From contig JAIVEN010000014.1 in assembly GCA_026686845.1 (NCBI GenBank), forward strand, positions 32,324,001-32,388,000: a stretch of DNA of 64,000 bases, read 5' to 3'. How positions within the stretch are numbered: the first letter of the stretch is position 1; every line of letters starts with the position of its first letter. The notes beneath the pieces are model-generated. The model saw only the letters and a program-made list of their open reading frames with translations. It was not told where the DNA came from and did no database searches. Positions 1-12,243 of this stretch are shown piece after piece. A program made the translations under genes and the position numbers. Source of the stretch: Adenanthera pavonina (Eukaryota; Streptophyta; Magnoliopsida; Fabales; Fabaceae).

Positions 1-1122
1 ATTACATGGTGATGATGTAAATGTCATGCCAACATGCCTCGAAACACATAGATATATATATATCATCACAATCATCATATGGACATGCTAGCATACAATG
101 TTATGGGGATGCTACAAAATCATACATACACATCATATACATTTATCACATCTTAACTAACCGTGTGCATATCACGATATGTAGAAAACCATATACATAC
201 AAAACCAATATCGTGGTATAAAAAAGGAATATCCATATATACATACATATATATATCAACATATAATCACATAATACAAACACCCGATTACTTCTAGTTG
301 TCAATACCACACATGCAGATTTCACAAGCTTCTTGAATTGTCTAACACAACTTGTACTCCCCTTCAATCAACCAAACAATCTCTACAATATCATAAAATC
401 CTTAATTGACATATAATACAATCATCCAAATTTCACAATTCAACCATTTAGGCCTAACCCAAGGTTCCAACACAATTTATATACATCATTGAGGTCTTAA
501 AGACCATTCAAACTCTAACCAATTACATACATTTCGGATTCCATACATCCTCTAACAATTTCAACCTAGGGTTAAGCTCAAATAATACATACTCCCTCCA
601 AAACTCATACCCAGTCATCACAACCACCAAATCACACCTTATTAATCCTATTTCATCCATTTTAATTAGTAGATTTTGGCCAAAACCAAAAATCCCTACA
701 TATCCCCAAAAAATCCAACTTAAAACTGAAGAAAAATGGAGAGGAATGATTAAGAATCACTTACCAACAATTAATCAAGCTTCCAAAGGTTGAAAATCAC
801 TCCATCAAGCCAGATTCTCGAAGCCCTAGCTCTACTTATTCTTTACTCCCTCTATTTCCTCTTATTCTGTCTTACCAAAATGTTTCTGATTTAAACAAAA
901 TTTCCTACACTCATTGCGACACCAATAAGCTTGCCACGACGTGGATGCTCTTGGCTTGAAAAATATTTCCAAAATTACAGCTTGCTCATCACAACGTGGA
1001 GCTTTTTTATCCCATTTTTGGACTTTCCTCCTTCCTGATTCCTCTTTGGTTCTGCACACAACACCAATTACACTTGGTTAGTTAAAGACTAAGCTCAAGA
1101 TAATGTAATGATGGTTGTTACA
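1..1122. repeat. 3' part of a long LTR, cut by the window edge
   Basis: This stretch is similar along its length to about 3150-4269, the end of the solo LTR at 1861-4269. Shared landmarks come in the same order: a GTGTGCATA-CACGATAT block (about 160 and 3325), a block with TTAACCCAAGGTT (about 455 and 3625), the phrase CCTAGGGTTAAGCTC (about 566 and 3738), and CTTCCTCC-TCCTG-TTCCTCT near the end. It ends in GTTGTTACA at 1122, matching the TGTAACA start of the other copy as a short terminal inverted repeat. The start lies outside the window, so I cannot say if it is a solo LTR or part of a whole element. No protein is encoded. Confidence 0.75.
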
Positions 1123-1317
1123 GCCAGAATTTTTAACATGAAATTGTAGCAACTATTGGCAGTGATAAAAAAGGAGAGAGTCTTTGGCATAGTAATTGCA
1201 AGTATTATTCTCATCATCCAAATATGATACAAATTTAACTTGACTAGATTAATTACATTCAATATTTATATGGCATCATCTAAACTTTACAAAAGTTTAT
1301 ACTATTGAGTTCTAGAG
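1123..1317. other. Short unassigned spacer
   Basis: AT-rich sequence between the LTR fragment and the Helitron fragment. It may be non-coding Helitron sequence in which the LTR landed, but I see no feature in it. Confidence 0.4.
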
Positions 1318-1800
1318 AAGAGGGTTGCTGCATGAACACATCCTGTTGTTCCTTGCTCAGTGCGACAATATTAAGACTCCAGAACAAGCAACAAATGTAT
1401 CACAACTGAGATACTTGATAAAAATGAAAATCCTATATTGTATCAATTGGTCCAATCATTCATGGTTCATGGTCCTTGTGGTCAACTCAATCGAAAATCA
1501 CCATGCATGAAAAAGAGCAAGTGCAGCAAATATTTCCCAAAAGAATTCAATACACATCCTATTATTGATGAGGAAGGATATCCTAAGTATAGGAGGAAAG
1601 AGGATGGAAGGTATGTTAAGAGGAATGGTGTTCCTTTGGATAATAGATTTGTTGTTCCATACAATCCTTATCTGTTACAATTGTTCCATGCACACTTGAA
1701 CATTGAGAAGATAAATCAATTGAGGGCAATCAAGTATCTTTTCAAATATATTAGCAACGGCAATAGCAGGGTCATTGCTACACTATACCAAAATAATTTA
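1318..1800 (+). pseudogene. Helitron Rep/helicase protein fragment
   Basis: A piece of the large Helitron replicase-helicase, which nicks and unwinds DNA in rolling-circle transposition. Visible landmarks of the plant family are an LLHEHILLFL segment (about 1324-1353), FMVHGPCGQLN-SPCM-KCSKYFPKEF (about 1455-1545), DEEGYPKYRRKEDG, a DNRFVVPYNPYLL segment and AIKYLFKYI (about 1726-1752). The first landmark is in another frame from the rest, so there is a frameshift near 1400-1415. The catalytic HUH and Tyr motifs and the helicase walkers are not present. The frame fades after about 1800, shortly before the solo LTR begins. It is a relic and cannot encode an active protein. Confidence 0.85.
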
Positions 1801-1860
1801 GATCTTGAGCACTCTAAACCATTAGCTTCCAATCCCTCCTTGCTTTATGCAAACCCAAAT

Positions 1861-4269
1861 TGTAACATCCTACCTCCTGACACCTCCAAACTTAACCAAA
1901 AACTTCAAAATCCAACAAAACACACCTCAAACATCTCAAAACAACTTCTCACAACTTTAGAACAACAGAAACAAACCTCAAAATACCAAAAATTGGGCTA
2001 GGGCCACGGCCGTTATAATACCGCCGCGGCTCTGGCCACCCCTATTTTGCACTCGCTTCTGGCCTCACTAGCTCTGCGGCCTGAACACTGGCGCCGCAGT
2101 GCTCCCTGCTGATTACCATATCAGCAAAAACTTAATACCAGGGTGAACTTCCGACGTGCATAACTTTATGCTCCGACCTCCGATTGACTTGATTCCAACT
2201 CCTACAAGTCAATCTAGTCCCAATCTAGCCATAGACACCACTTACACCTCAATCCAACTCCATATGGATATTTTGGACTCCTGACACCATTTTGACCACT
2301 TATTAACCAAAACTCACCACTAATCACCTCCAATTGCCAACAAAGGCAACTGGCCACTCAGGACCAATCATACAGGTCCAAAATCCCTAAACTAACTTGT
2401 CCAAAGAGGTTTCATCCCAAAGAAACCACTCCTATGAGATTTGACCCCTTGGAACCCTTACCTTGCAAAATGGTCTACAGGCCCTAAAACACACCAACCA
2501 GCCCAAATCCAACTTTCAACATGCATAGCACATACACACAACATACATAACCATACATTCATACATTACCATCCTTACAATGTCACACACCCATTACAAA
2601 ACATTCTATTCTACTTGGCACATGATACATATCCAGAATACACAAACTGCATAGACTATTCCCACGTATGCTACTACTCCTGCGTCTTCTCCGAACTAGT
2701 GTCAGAATCGTCACCTGAAAGGTTAGTTCATGGGAGATGGGAGTGAGAAAATGTCTTAGTAACTGGGGACAACCACACACATACATATATATCTCATGCA
2801 ACTCATGTATGTAATATGAAATGAATGGTATGCATGTCTCCCTCGCACACAGCTAGAACCACGGGCTATCGTCATAACAGAACATTTCATATAGGTAACT
2901 CCCTTCTAACAGTCGGTGAAGACCGATTCAGAGGCATTACAAAACTCAGCTTACACTAATGCAACCCGGCCAAAGGTTACACTAGTGCTCGGACTGTGGA
3001 TCTCCTTCCCCTGGACCACCTCGAATTAGTGGTGATTTAGGAAAGGTGCAGTCCATTGCCGCCTGGCTCCCCTGGCCATAGGGGAGGATTTAGCGACATG
3101 GATCCCAACCTTATCCTCCCTAACATATCTCATATCATCATATATCATATCGTATCATTATCAGCACCCAATCCATCATATATCACAATCTCACAATGTC
3201 ATGTGAAGATGCTCATGTATGATCATATAATCATCATCAATATATCACAGTGTCATGTATGCATCATGTCATGTCATGTCAATATCATCATCATAGTCAT
3301 CACATCATCATAATCATCATCTAGCTGTGTGCATACCACGATATATATAGAAAACAACACACACACTCATATCAATATTGTGCTATGAAAGAAACATGCA
3401 TATATACATAAATATACATACTATCACACAGTACAATACAAACAAACAAACACTTGGTTTCCTCAAGTTGTCAATATCACACACGTGAGTTCCACGTACT
3501 TCTCGAATTATCCAACACACGTGAACCCCCTCTAGGCTAACCAACAACCTTCATAATACCGCAATATCTCAATTAACCACATATATCAAATATCCAAATA
3601 TCACAATTTAACCACTTTAGGCTTAACCCAAGGTTTCAACAACCCTTTCATACATCATTAAGCTCTTAGGGACCATTCAAACATCACACAATCTCTTACA
3701 CTTCAGATTCCTCACACTCTCAACCAAGAACAACCTAGGGTTAAGCTCTAAACACATATAATCCCTTCAAAACTCACATCCAAACAACAAGAACACTACA
3801 ACACACTTCATTAACCTCATTTTATCCATTTCAATCAGTGGATTTAGGCCAAAACCGAAGATCCAACCTCAAAACCAAAAACCCCAAATTCCAACCGAAG
3901 AAAATAGAAAGGGAGGAGTAGAGAACACTTAGCCACTTGAATCCAAGTTCTTGAGGTCCAAAAATCACTCCCAATGGCTGAAAATCATGAACCCTAGCTT
4001 AGCTCCTTGTCGCTTCCTCCGTTTTCTTTCTAATCGTCCGAAATAATCCGGATTTAAACAAAAATCCCAAATTTCGTCACGGCTTCAGTATACCTTGCCA
4101 CAGCTCCACTGTGTTCAGCTGAAACCACGCTACTAGAAAGATTCTTGTCGCCACGGACCTACTCTTCACCACGGCATGGAGCTCTTCCAGACTCTACTTG
4201 AGCCTTCCTCCATCCTGTTTCCTCTGGTCCTAAACACGTTGCCAAGAAAAATGACATGAAGGGTGTTCA
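1861..4269. repeat. Solo LTR (2409 bp) with 5-bp TSD CAAAT
   Basis: The element starts TGTAACATCC and ends GGGTGTTCA. The 5 bp before it (1856-1860) and after it (4270-4274) are both CAAAT, as expected for an LTR-retrotransposon insertion. No gag-pol and no second LTR lie between the two copies of the TSD, so this is a solo LTR left by LTR-LTR recombination. The middle part (about 2000-2130 and 2840-3115) is GC-richer than the surroundings. The shorter sequence at 1-1122 is the same family. The family has no coding sequence here, so its lineage is open; TGTAACA ends and long LTRs are common in plant Ty3/gypsy elements. Confidence 0.85.
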
Positions 4270-4274
4270 CAAAT

Positions 4275-4742
4275 CACATGTTTTTTGGTGCAACATTCAA
4301 TTTCATCATCTCAACCCCCTTCTCTATTATATATATGTTGCAATTACCATTTGTCAATTTTCCTCATTGGCAGCGAAAGGATGAAGATGACTTTATCAAG
4401 ATGATGATGAGGGTGACAAAGCTGATGGGAAGTGAGACAATACATCACGAATTCACGGTGGGATTGATTTATTTTGTTTTGTTTAATTTTATTTTATATA
4501 TTTTTAAAAATTTCACTCAATTTTGTAATTACTATTTGATAGTATTGGTTCATGTAATTTATTTATTTTTATTATATATAGGACATCTCTTTTCCTTTAT
4601 GAGGTTTGAGTTCCAAACAACAAAAATGAAGTTAGATGCAAATGCAAATATAAACACAACATCATGGGAACAAATGATAGAAATTGATTGGATCATGCAT
4701 GGAAGTCATGATTGGAAGCATTGGTGGTTGAAGGAGATCTAA
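4275..4742 (+). other. Unidentified open frame of about 155 residues
   Basis: An open frame runs from the end of the solo LTR to a TAA at 4740-4742. The first and last thirds look more protein-like (charged segment HWQRKDEDDFIKMMM; later IDWIMHGSHDWKHWWLKEI), while the middle third, about 4460-4580, is T-rich and hydrophobic with a possible GT at its start and a TATATAG at its end. This would fit two exons and an unspliced intron of a captured or decayed gene. I do not recognise the protein. It may also be chance. Confidence 0.25.
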
Positions 4743-6310
4743 TGCTACGGTAAACGGTGCTTTAGATGCTTTATGTTGTTGTGGTTTTAATTTATTAATA
4801 ATGCCATATCAAAATAACATTTTTTGGTATTAAATATAATATAAAAGCCATTCCTTAGTTAAAAAATTAATTATCAATAAATTGTAATTAATAAAAACTG
4901 TCAACTTAGCACTTATAATTCAATTTGATTGTATAGATTTTGAATATGTGCATTGAATATCATGATAAATTTTCAAGTAATTATATATGATAATTTTTTG
5001 AAGTTTTAAAATTGGTTTCTTAAATTTATAAGGGTGAGATGGGATGAATTGTTTTGGAAGTTGGATCATTATGTACACTGTAATTCTAGTACTACCCACA
5101 TGAATTATGTTATATTGAAAAAGATAAATTTTGCTAAATTAAAAAATAGTTGAATTCATTTTGAGTAGACATATAATGAATGTTGTTTTTATTTTATTTT
5201 TTAAATTTTGAATTGAAATTCCAATTATTAATAATCAAATTAAACAAATTAAAACTATAAAGCACATAAATGGGTATGCATATAGAATTTGACACTATAC
5301 GATACATTGACAAATTTTAAAATTTTAATGTATAAGTATGAAAGATACATATATATATAATTTTGTATATATTCAGGGATGGATCTAGGATAAATATCTG
5401 CGGAGGCAAAAATATAATGAGGATGTAGTCCATCAAACACTAAAAATTTAGTAAGCGGAGATTGACATCGTGCTGATTTGATATAAACACAATAAATTTT
5501 ATCACATCCTTTAACAAAAAATTTTCAAATTGAACCTCATTTTCCTATATCTATTTCTAATAAATTTTTTTTAATTTCTTACTTTTTCTCTCTTACACTT
5601 TAATTTGAGGTTACTAATCATTGATCAACTTCGATGATATTAAATGAGAATGAGCTGCTTCATTAATTTTATTATTTTGAGAAAATTTCCATTTTATAAA
5701 AATATAAATAGTTTTACACTTTCTCATAAGAAAGAAATAGATTTTTCTCCCCCCATTACCGTGGGAGATGCGGATACATGCACGGACATGATGACATTTT
5801 ATTTAGTTTTAAAAGATATTGAATTAAAAAAGAATTTCATCATTAACTCCTCATATCCCAAAAAAATGATATCAAATGATATTAATTAAAATTAATACAG
5901 ATTGAGAAAATAAAAAAAAAAGGGGTCTCACTTAAAATAATTGAAAAAAGATAAATCTCACTTGTAAAAGAAAAAATAAATTAATAAGAAAAAAATTAGA
6001 CTCAAATAAAAAAAGAAAATAGAAAAAAAGAAAGAAAGAGGGGCACAGAATCCATTTAATGAAGCTGCACTGCTCATGGCTAATGCACATTGCAACTCAA
6101 TTCTACTTTTAATTATATATAGATATAGATTCTCCTATATTATCATAATATTAACAAAATTAATTACGTACCATACAACACTTAAGTAATCAAATAAAAA
6201 TATTATTGACATAAAAATTAAAAAAATAGCTCTAAAAATAATTTAAACTATACTAATAAAAAGTATATGCAAAGTAAAAAAATAGAGTTCAAAATGTAAA
6301 AGGAAACTGA
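4743..6310. other. AT-rich sequence without a recognised gene
   Basis: Mostly A/T runs with frequent stops in all frames. One stretch, about 5376-5412 (CAGGGATGGATCTAGGATAAATAT), resembles the degenerate start of a dispersed plant repeat of the 'gcggagctaggat' type; a related phrase on the other strand is near 45150-45185. Nothing else stands out. Confidence 0.4.
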
Positions 6311-6474
6311 GTTTTTTTTATATACTTATATAATTGGGTCTTATTCGAGCATTGTTGGGTCTAAATGAGAATAGCTTTCCTAACATAATTTTTTTCCATT
6401 CATAATATTCAAACTCGAAACCTTATTTAAAGAATGCTGAGTCCCATACCACTGAACCAACCACCATTGGTAAA
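6311..6474 (-). mobile_element. Probable tRNA-derived SINE
   Basis: Read on the minus strand this begins near 6474, has an A-box-like TGGTTCAGTGGTATGGG (about 6437-6453), then a B-box-like GGTTTCGAGTTTG (about 6409-6421), and ends in an A run beginning near 6319 (T run on the plus strand). This is the order of a Pol III promoter and A-rich tail in tRNA-derived SINEs. Flanks show only an imperfect direct repeat (AAAGGAAACTGAG on the left, TAAAGAATAACTTAG on the right), so the boundaries are approximate. Confidence 0.5.
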
Positions 6475-6578
6475 GAATAACTTAGTTGAAGAATAAAGAG
6501 AGTACATATAACATGAAGAGTGAAAAATATCGAGATTTAAAGGAATAAAAAATACAAATAAAAAAGTCATGCCAAAAA

Positions 6579-8294
6579 TGTTGATTTAGTTAGTCACTCA
6601 AGAGGAAAAATTGGGTGATGCAAATTTTTTATCTTTTTAAAATACAAGCCATTATTGCAGAGAAGCACAAAAATAGAGGCGAATAAAGCACTTAATGTGA
6701 GATTGAGAAAGATAAAGGATGAAAAGAAATACACAATTATTTATCCTAATTCAACCTAGTCACTTAACCTATATCCAGTTCACAAGTAACCCGCTTAAAA
6801 TTTTCCACTATAACGACAAGTTTGAGCTGGACACTTGTGAAGTTATAATACAACCTAGACTCCTTCTTTGAGTTTGTCTCTCCCCCACACCTTCCCTAGT
6901 GTGATTACAATTTCTCCTCAAGGAAACATTCCTTAAGTTATCACTCACTAGAGAATTCTTTCAGAGAGAAAACATCACTAGAAGTCATCACTTGAGATTT
7001 TCCACTATTCTGCAAGATTTCAGTGGGCTTCTTGCAAATGCCTCAGTACAAAGTTAATGCTCTGTTTCTAGAGCTCACACTTTCACTGTTTGCACTCTCA
7101 CTAAGTGCTTCCCCGATCCCTTGTGATATCCCCTCACAAGAAAATCTTTCTTCCAGATGAAGATAAGATTGTGTATAACAAATAAACTCGCTTAATCAGA
7201 GTGAATATGAAAGTTGGAGTACAAAGTTTGGAGTATGTGAGAGTAAGAGACTTTGAATAGATGATTTGGCAGAGTTTCAGTATATACAAAGTAATTTCGT
7301 TACCCACATCTTCAAATGAAGTTCTATTTATAGATTATTTATAGATTTCTGCCCCAACTATACGTTAGAGACAAGATCTAGCTATTAGAGATGTTACCCA
7401 ATAGTTACTCTGAGAAACTATCTGTTTACCAACTGCATTTAATACTTCTAACACTCAAATTTCAAATTTCAGTTGGTCAACAGACGAATTTCACAGAAAC
7501 CAAAAGCTACAGCCTTTAACGTTGAACTCCTGAAGTTCGTCTGTCAGAAGCTGGTTCAATGAGGCACAATAGTGAATCAATTCAAAATTCGAATTTTCAA
7601 AGGGAAAAGTTCGTCTGTCAGAGAGACCTCTTTTTAAACTTACTTTAAAGTTTGAATTTCTGAATACTATCATTCGTATGTCAACATATCATTATAACAG
7701 ACTCACAAGCTTTGTTTCTGAAATTCAAATTTTCATGTTCAAAGTTTGTCTGTCAGTAAGCAATTTTGAAGCCCTAACTAAACTTGGTATCAGATGAACT
7801 TTGATATATTCTCAGATGAAGTTTTCAATTTTCATAAGTTGCATTTTATCTAAAATTCAAATTTTCAAAAACCAAAGTTCGTCTGTCAGAGAAAGCTCTT
7901 TTCAAACACGTATCAAAATTCAAATTTCTCAAGTCAAAATTCGTTTGTCAAAGAAGCCTATTTTCAGACTTGTTCATTTTCAATATGAAATTCGAATTTT
8001 CGAAGCCAAAGTTTGAATTTTCAAAACAGCAGATCAACATAAACCTTTCAAACTTCATCTGTTGGTGGATGTTTTTCAAATATTTCATGAATTAACATGG
8101 AATCAAGGTTTTAAAATATCTTTTCACCAAATCAAAGTCTTTTACTCAAATTAAAACATTACTAAACATTATACATCTATTCTTGTACTGATTTTTCTAG
8201 AATTCCTTCACTTGAAACCTTTTGTGCCCATTTGATATCTTTATTCCAAGCTCTTGAAGGTTGATTTGGAATCATCAAAACACTTAATTCAACA
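6579..8294 (-). repeat. 3' LTR of element A
   Basis: From about 6984 to 8294 this is closely similar to 19936-21378 of the other LTR, ending in the same TTCAACA (TGTTGAA on the minus strand). To the left of 6984 similarity is weak: TGTT-GAT at 6579, AAGAGG-AATTGGGT, and TTTATCCTA-TTC-ACCTA can still be aligned, but about 200 bp extra sequence (6790-6980) has no partner. It also lacks 156 bp present in the other LTR at 20470-20625; the break lies at the repeated octamer TTCGTCTG (7536-7543). It is rich in TTCGTCTG and AATTCGAATTT motifs. Confidence 0.85.
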
Positions 8295-8309
8295 TTCTCC
8301 CCCTTTTTG
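8295..8309 (-). promoter_or_regulatory. Polypurine tract of element A
   Basis: On the minus strand this reads CAAAAAGGGGGAGAA immediately before the TGTTGAA start of the 3' LTR, the right place and composition for the plus-strand DNA primer in reverse transcription. The same 15 bases occur again at 8673-8687, inside the envelope-like frame, and a shorter GAGGGGGAG-type tract lies near 8363-8371. Several polypurine tract copies before the 3' LTR are a described trait of Sireviruses. Confidence 0.85.
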
Positions 8310-8605
8310 AAGGTGACAAAACAACTTACAAACTGGATTAATACTTGGGTTTGCTTTAACAAGCTCCCCCTCAACACATGCATTATAATCCAAAAGATAT
8401 CATGTATAGTAGATCAAGTAAAGAGATTTATTAACTCATTCAAAGTTCAACAAGAATAGTTCATTGCAACCAAGGAATTCTTTCATTTCATCAAATGTTA
8501 CTTTACAAGAAACAACAATGCAAAACATTACAGAATACACAAACAACAGAAACATAATATAGCACTACAAGAGGACCCAAGCATAAGTTCTAATCACTTT
8601 TTTTT
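8310..8605 (-). other. 3' untranslated region of element A
   Basis: Non-coding sequence between the end of the envelope-like frame and the polypurine tract. Apart from the secondary purine tract near 8363 I see no feature in it. Confidence 0.6.
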
Positions 8606-10807
8606 TTACTTGGTCTTCTTGCTGTAAGTTTTTCCAGAAGGCTCTGCAGCAGACTTTCCAGTTTGCTCACTCTTCTCCCCCTTTTTGGCATCATCAGCAA
8701 GGTGAACAAAATCAGCAGGAGGAGCGATTTAAGACACTGGAATAGCTTGAAAAGGCATAAGGACAAATGGCATTTTTGGATTAAGCTTTGGCAAGGACCC
8801 AGAAACTTCAAAACTTGTGTCTTCATCTTCAACATCATAAATCTCAAGAAGTTCAGAAATTTCTTGCCTTGTAACTGCCAATTGTTCCCTTCTTTCCTCC
8901 GATAAACCATAATATGTTACATATGAGGGAGCAGGAGGAGGAAACATTTCTTTAAGCCTTCTTCTCTGAGCTTGCAAGAGATCATTATGTGCAATGGCTT
9001 CCAAATCAACAAAAGGCTTAATGCTCATTTCTTCATTTAGGGCAGCCTGTATGAATGGTGAAGTGGAGATGGCTGCCACTAATCTTTTTACTTGCTCAGA
9101 TTCTTGCTGGGACAGGATTGACTCTTGAGCAACTGCTGGAATGGGGTCATGAGAGCTTGAATCCTGAAGGCCTTCTTATTCCATACCATAGTCCAAGGGA
9201 GGACCAGGACTTGCCTCATTGCTGGAGGCCTGTGGTGTGTTCAGTGTACCAGCAACCTCAGTGTAATGTACACCATCATCAGGCTCAGGAGAGGCTAACA
9301 CAAAAGAGCTTGGAGGCACAGGAGTTGGAGACATAATAGGCTTAGAGAATCCTGGCTGAGGTGGAGCTGATGTGGCAGGAATGGCATTTCGAATGTCTTC
9401 ATATGCATCAGCAACCACTTTCATGTTTTTGGCCAACTGGTGTATCTGATCTTGCAGATGAGTAAACTTGGCATTTTGCTCATCCTTGATGCTTAGTATG
9501 AGTGCAGACAAACTGTCATACAATCCAGTGATCTTGGTTGGCTTGGCATGAAAGGAGGGAGTAGATGGAATGTGAGCAGACAGAGATGGAGATGGGACAG
9601 GTTGAGAAGGCTGAGGTGTAGGTCTTGCAGGAGCCTCATAGGCACTTTCTTACTGTAGGGAGGCATCTTCATCAAAGAAGAGATCTTCAGATTTTCTAGC
9701 TCCCTTTCCAACCCATCTTCCATCTTTCTTCTCTATCCCCATCCTTTGCAGCTCTTCTTCCTTGAAGATCTCAGTAGGCTTTCCTTTCCCTTTCTCAAGA
9801 TGCTGAATTCTAGCATATTGAAGGATCCTAGAGATGATTGCTGCATAAGGAAGCGTGGAGTCTTTCCTCTGATCCCTAGCCTTGATCATGCGTTGGAGAA
9901 TGATATGTCCCATGTTGATAAGCTTCCCAAGCATGATTGTTGCCATTTCATGTGCCTTTGGCCTTATGATTAGATTGAAGCTACCTCCTTTGTTGAAGAT
10001 AATCCTAGACACTATGTAGTATAGGATTCTCACTTGAGCACTGAGGTCAGTGGGCTTCAACAAGCTTATTGGTGGCCTATTCTCCTTTCTTCTGAACAAA
10101 GTGTTCAGGATTGTACTCTCCTTGTAGTTCAAAAAGGGGCCACTTTCTTCATCAGTCATCTCTGCCTCATCCATATACCCAGAGGCAGTGATATCAATCT
10201 TAAGGCCATCTTGCCCTGGAATTTCTAATACCTCGTTAAAAGTTTCATCTGTGAGCCAGATGGTCCTTGATCTCAGATTGACCTCCCACTTCTTCTTCTT
10301 GCTATTGTACTTCAGGGAGGCATATCATGTCTTAACCACTTCATCACCATACCTCTCCAGTATCACTAATAGATTCTTATATCTCAGTATCCATAGTCCA
10401 GCATCAAAATTGTTAGAGAATAAGAAATCTTCCATCTTCACACAATGAGGCTTGATTACCTTTTAACTCATAAACTTGGTCGTGTATTCCTCCTGAATCT
10501 GAGGAGTGCTCCATAATGGCATTGTTGTGAGTTGGTATTCTCCAGATTTAGTACTGGAGGTGGAAGTGGAAGCAACAAGAGCAGCAGCAGGAATAGGAAC
10601 CGAAGGCTCTGTTTTCTTCGGTGAAGAAGGTCCAGCTTTCTTTGATTCAGCCTTTGGAGTTGTTTTTTGCCATTTGGAGGTAGTTGCCTTGCTTGATTTG
10701 GCTTTTCTCTTCAATTTTTCACCCTCCTTTGAGGCATATTAGGATTTAACCATTCTCTTTGGTCGTGCCTCTCCCTTTCCAACTTTTGGATTCTTTACTC
10801 TTGCCAT
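8606..10807 (-). pseudogene. Broken envelope-like (third) frame of the Sirevirus
   Basis: One reading frame of about 734 codons can be followed from an ATG at 10807 to a TAA at 8606-8608, broken by about six in-frame stops (for example just before 10714, after 10463, near 9650, 9176 and 8729) but with no shift. The N-terminal 110 residues are rich in Lys, Ser and Pro (KRKAKSSKATTSK; PSSPKKTEPSVP). The middle has a conserved-looking domain with TIWLTDETFNEVLEIPG and RILYYIVSRIIFNKGGS segments, which resembles the 'putative plant transposon protein' domain. A Pro/Ser-rich part follows, then a heptad-like stretch DSLSALILSIKDEQNAKF. I see no signal peptide or clear membrane anchor, so an envelope role is by position and family only. 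The function of these frames is unproved. Confidence 0.7.
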
Positions 10808-11803
10808 TTTCGTGGATGAATGTTTCAGAATGAAGCTAAGAATAAGTTTATAGGATGCGAAAAGGAGTTTAAATGGTGGGAAAAGAAGATTTCCTGTTAG
10901 AATTGAAGAGCATTGAAGAGAGAATTTGAACAGACTTAGAGAAGAGATGAATACGGTTGCGTTTGTTCAAAGGAAAACTATTGGTTTTAACGTGTATAAC
11001 TGCAGGACAGACGAATTTTGAGGGTTCAAAATTTGAACTTCGAGTAGTTAAAAGTTAAACCATTCAGCAAAGCTTACTAACAGATGAATTTTCTTCTGAA
11101 AGTTCATCTGACAGAGGCTTGGTCCAAGCAGCACAAGATGAATAGATGAACTTTGTTTCAATAAAGTTCGAATTTTGAAGAACAGACATCAAGTAATAGT
11201 CAATGCAACAAACAACAGACGAATTATGCTTATGAACATTCGTCTTTCAAAGATTCAACATTGTGAGCATGTTTCAACAAACGAATCTTGAATTAGAAAT
11301 TCAAATTTCTACACTTTGTAAAGGTTTTCTAACATGCGTATGTTAAGAAATATACATTTGTATAATCATCATGTTGGAAAAAGATAACATTGAAACTTTT
11401 ATTTTTGAAAATTTGAACTTTCAAAGACCAATAAACGAATTTTGAGGGACCATCGAGAACTATTACAATGTAAACCAAGCTGAAGTTCGTCTGATGAACA
11501 TCTAAATTTGAATGTTAAGCATGCTGACTTGTTCAAAAACACAATTTATCAAGGAAATTCATCTAACACACAAGTAAAATGCGAATTTCAACTTTAAAAA
11601 CTTACAGAATGGATCCAAAACTTAGATTTCTTGCTGTCTCTTTCACCTTTTGATTGTTCCATTTTGATTTGCTCCATTTTTTAGATTTATTGTCATTTAA
11701 CCTCATGAGGAGCACTTGCAACTGACATTAAACATACTCTGATGCTAAAGTTAGAATTAAATCAATGTCAAAAATTCTAAAATAGGTTGATACAGAAATT
11801 TAC
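10808..11803 (-). other. Spacer between pol and the envelope-like frame
   Basis: About 1.0 kb without a frame of its own. It carries the same short motifs as the LTRs: CAGACGAATT (near 11014 and 11216), TTCGTCT (near 11239 and 11485), AACGAATTTTGAGG (near 11433), AAAGTTCGAATTTTG (near 11163). On the minus strand it would lie just 5' of the envelope-like ATG, so it could be a leader or internal promoter; that is inference. Confidence 0.5.
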
Positions 11804-12243
11804 TTACAGTTTATTGGGATTTACCATACCCAATTCTCTCCTGATTTTACAATAACTATCTTTTGACAAAGGCTTTGTCAAGATGTCAGCAACTTGATCT
11901 TCTATTGGGATGTATTCTAATATGATTTCTCCTTTCAGAACATGATCCCTTATGAAGCGGTGCTAACTTCAACATGCTTCATCCTTGAATGCATGACTGG
12001 ATTCTTTGTGATATTAATGGCACTTTGGTTGTCACACATTATAGGTATTTCTTTCATCTCAATCTCAAGATTTTCAAGCTGCTGTTTTATCCAGATGACT
12101 TGGGCACAACAGCTTCCAGCTGCAACATATTTAGCTTCTGCCGTGGATAAGGCCACATTGTTTTGCTTCCTGCTAAACCATGAAACCAAGGATCCTCCAA
12201 GAAACTAACATGTTCCACTTGTGATTTTTCTGTCAGTTTTGGA
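11804..12243 (-). pseudogene. RNase H domain of element A
   Basis: RNase H removes the RNA template in reverse transcription. Visible motifs are KGYTDADFA (just upstream, about 12244-12270), VSWFSRKQNNVALSTAEAKY (about 12124-12183) with the family's SRKQ and STAEAEY signature, MCDNQSAINITKNP and HSRMKHVEV. A frameshift follows near 11965; beyond it the usual copia tail (DQVADILTKPL) can be read in another frame to a TAA at 11804-11806, which I take as the end of gag-pol. Start and end of the domain are approximate. Confidence 0.8.

Noticed and set aside
5255..5889. Short open frames in the AT-rich part left of element A
   Set aside because: Composition is biased to I, F, Y, N and K as expected from AT-rich DNA by chance, with no motif or splice pattern.
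8590..8910. Open frame of 106 residues on the minus strand overlapping the envelope-like frame
   Set aside because: It is a shadow in another frame of the longer envelope-like frame and has an L/S/K-rich composition without motifs.
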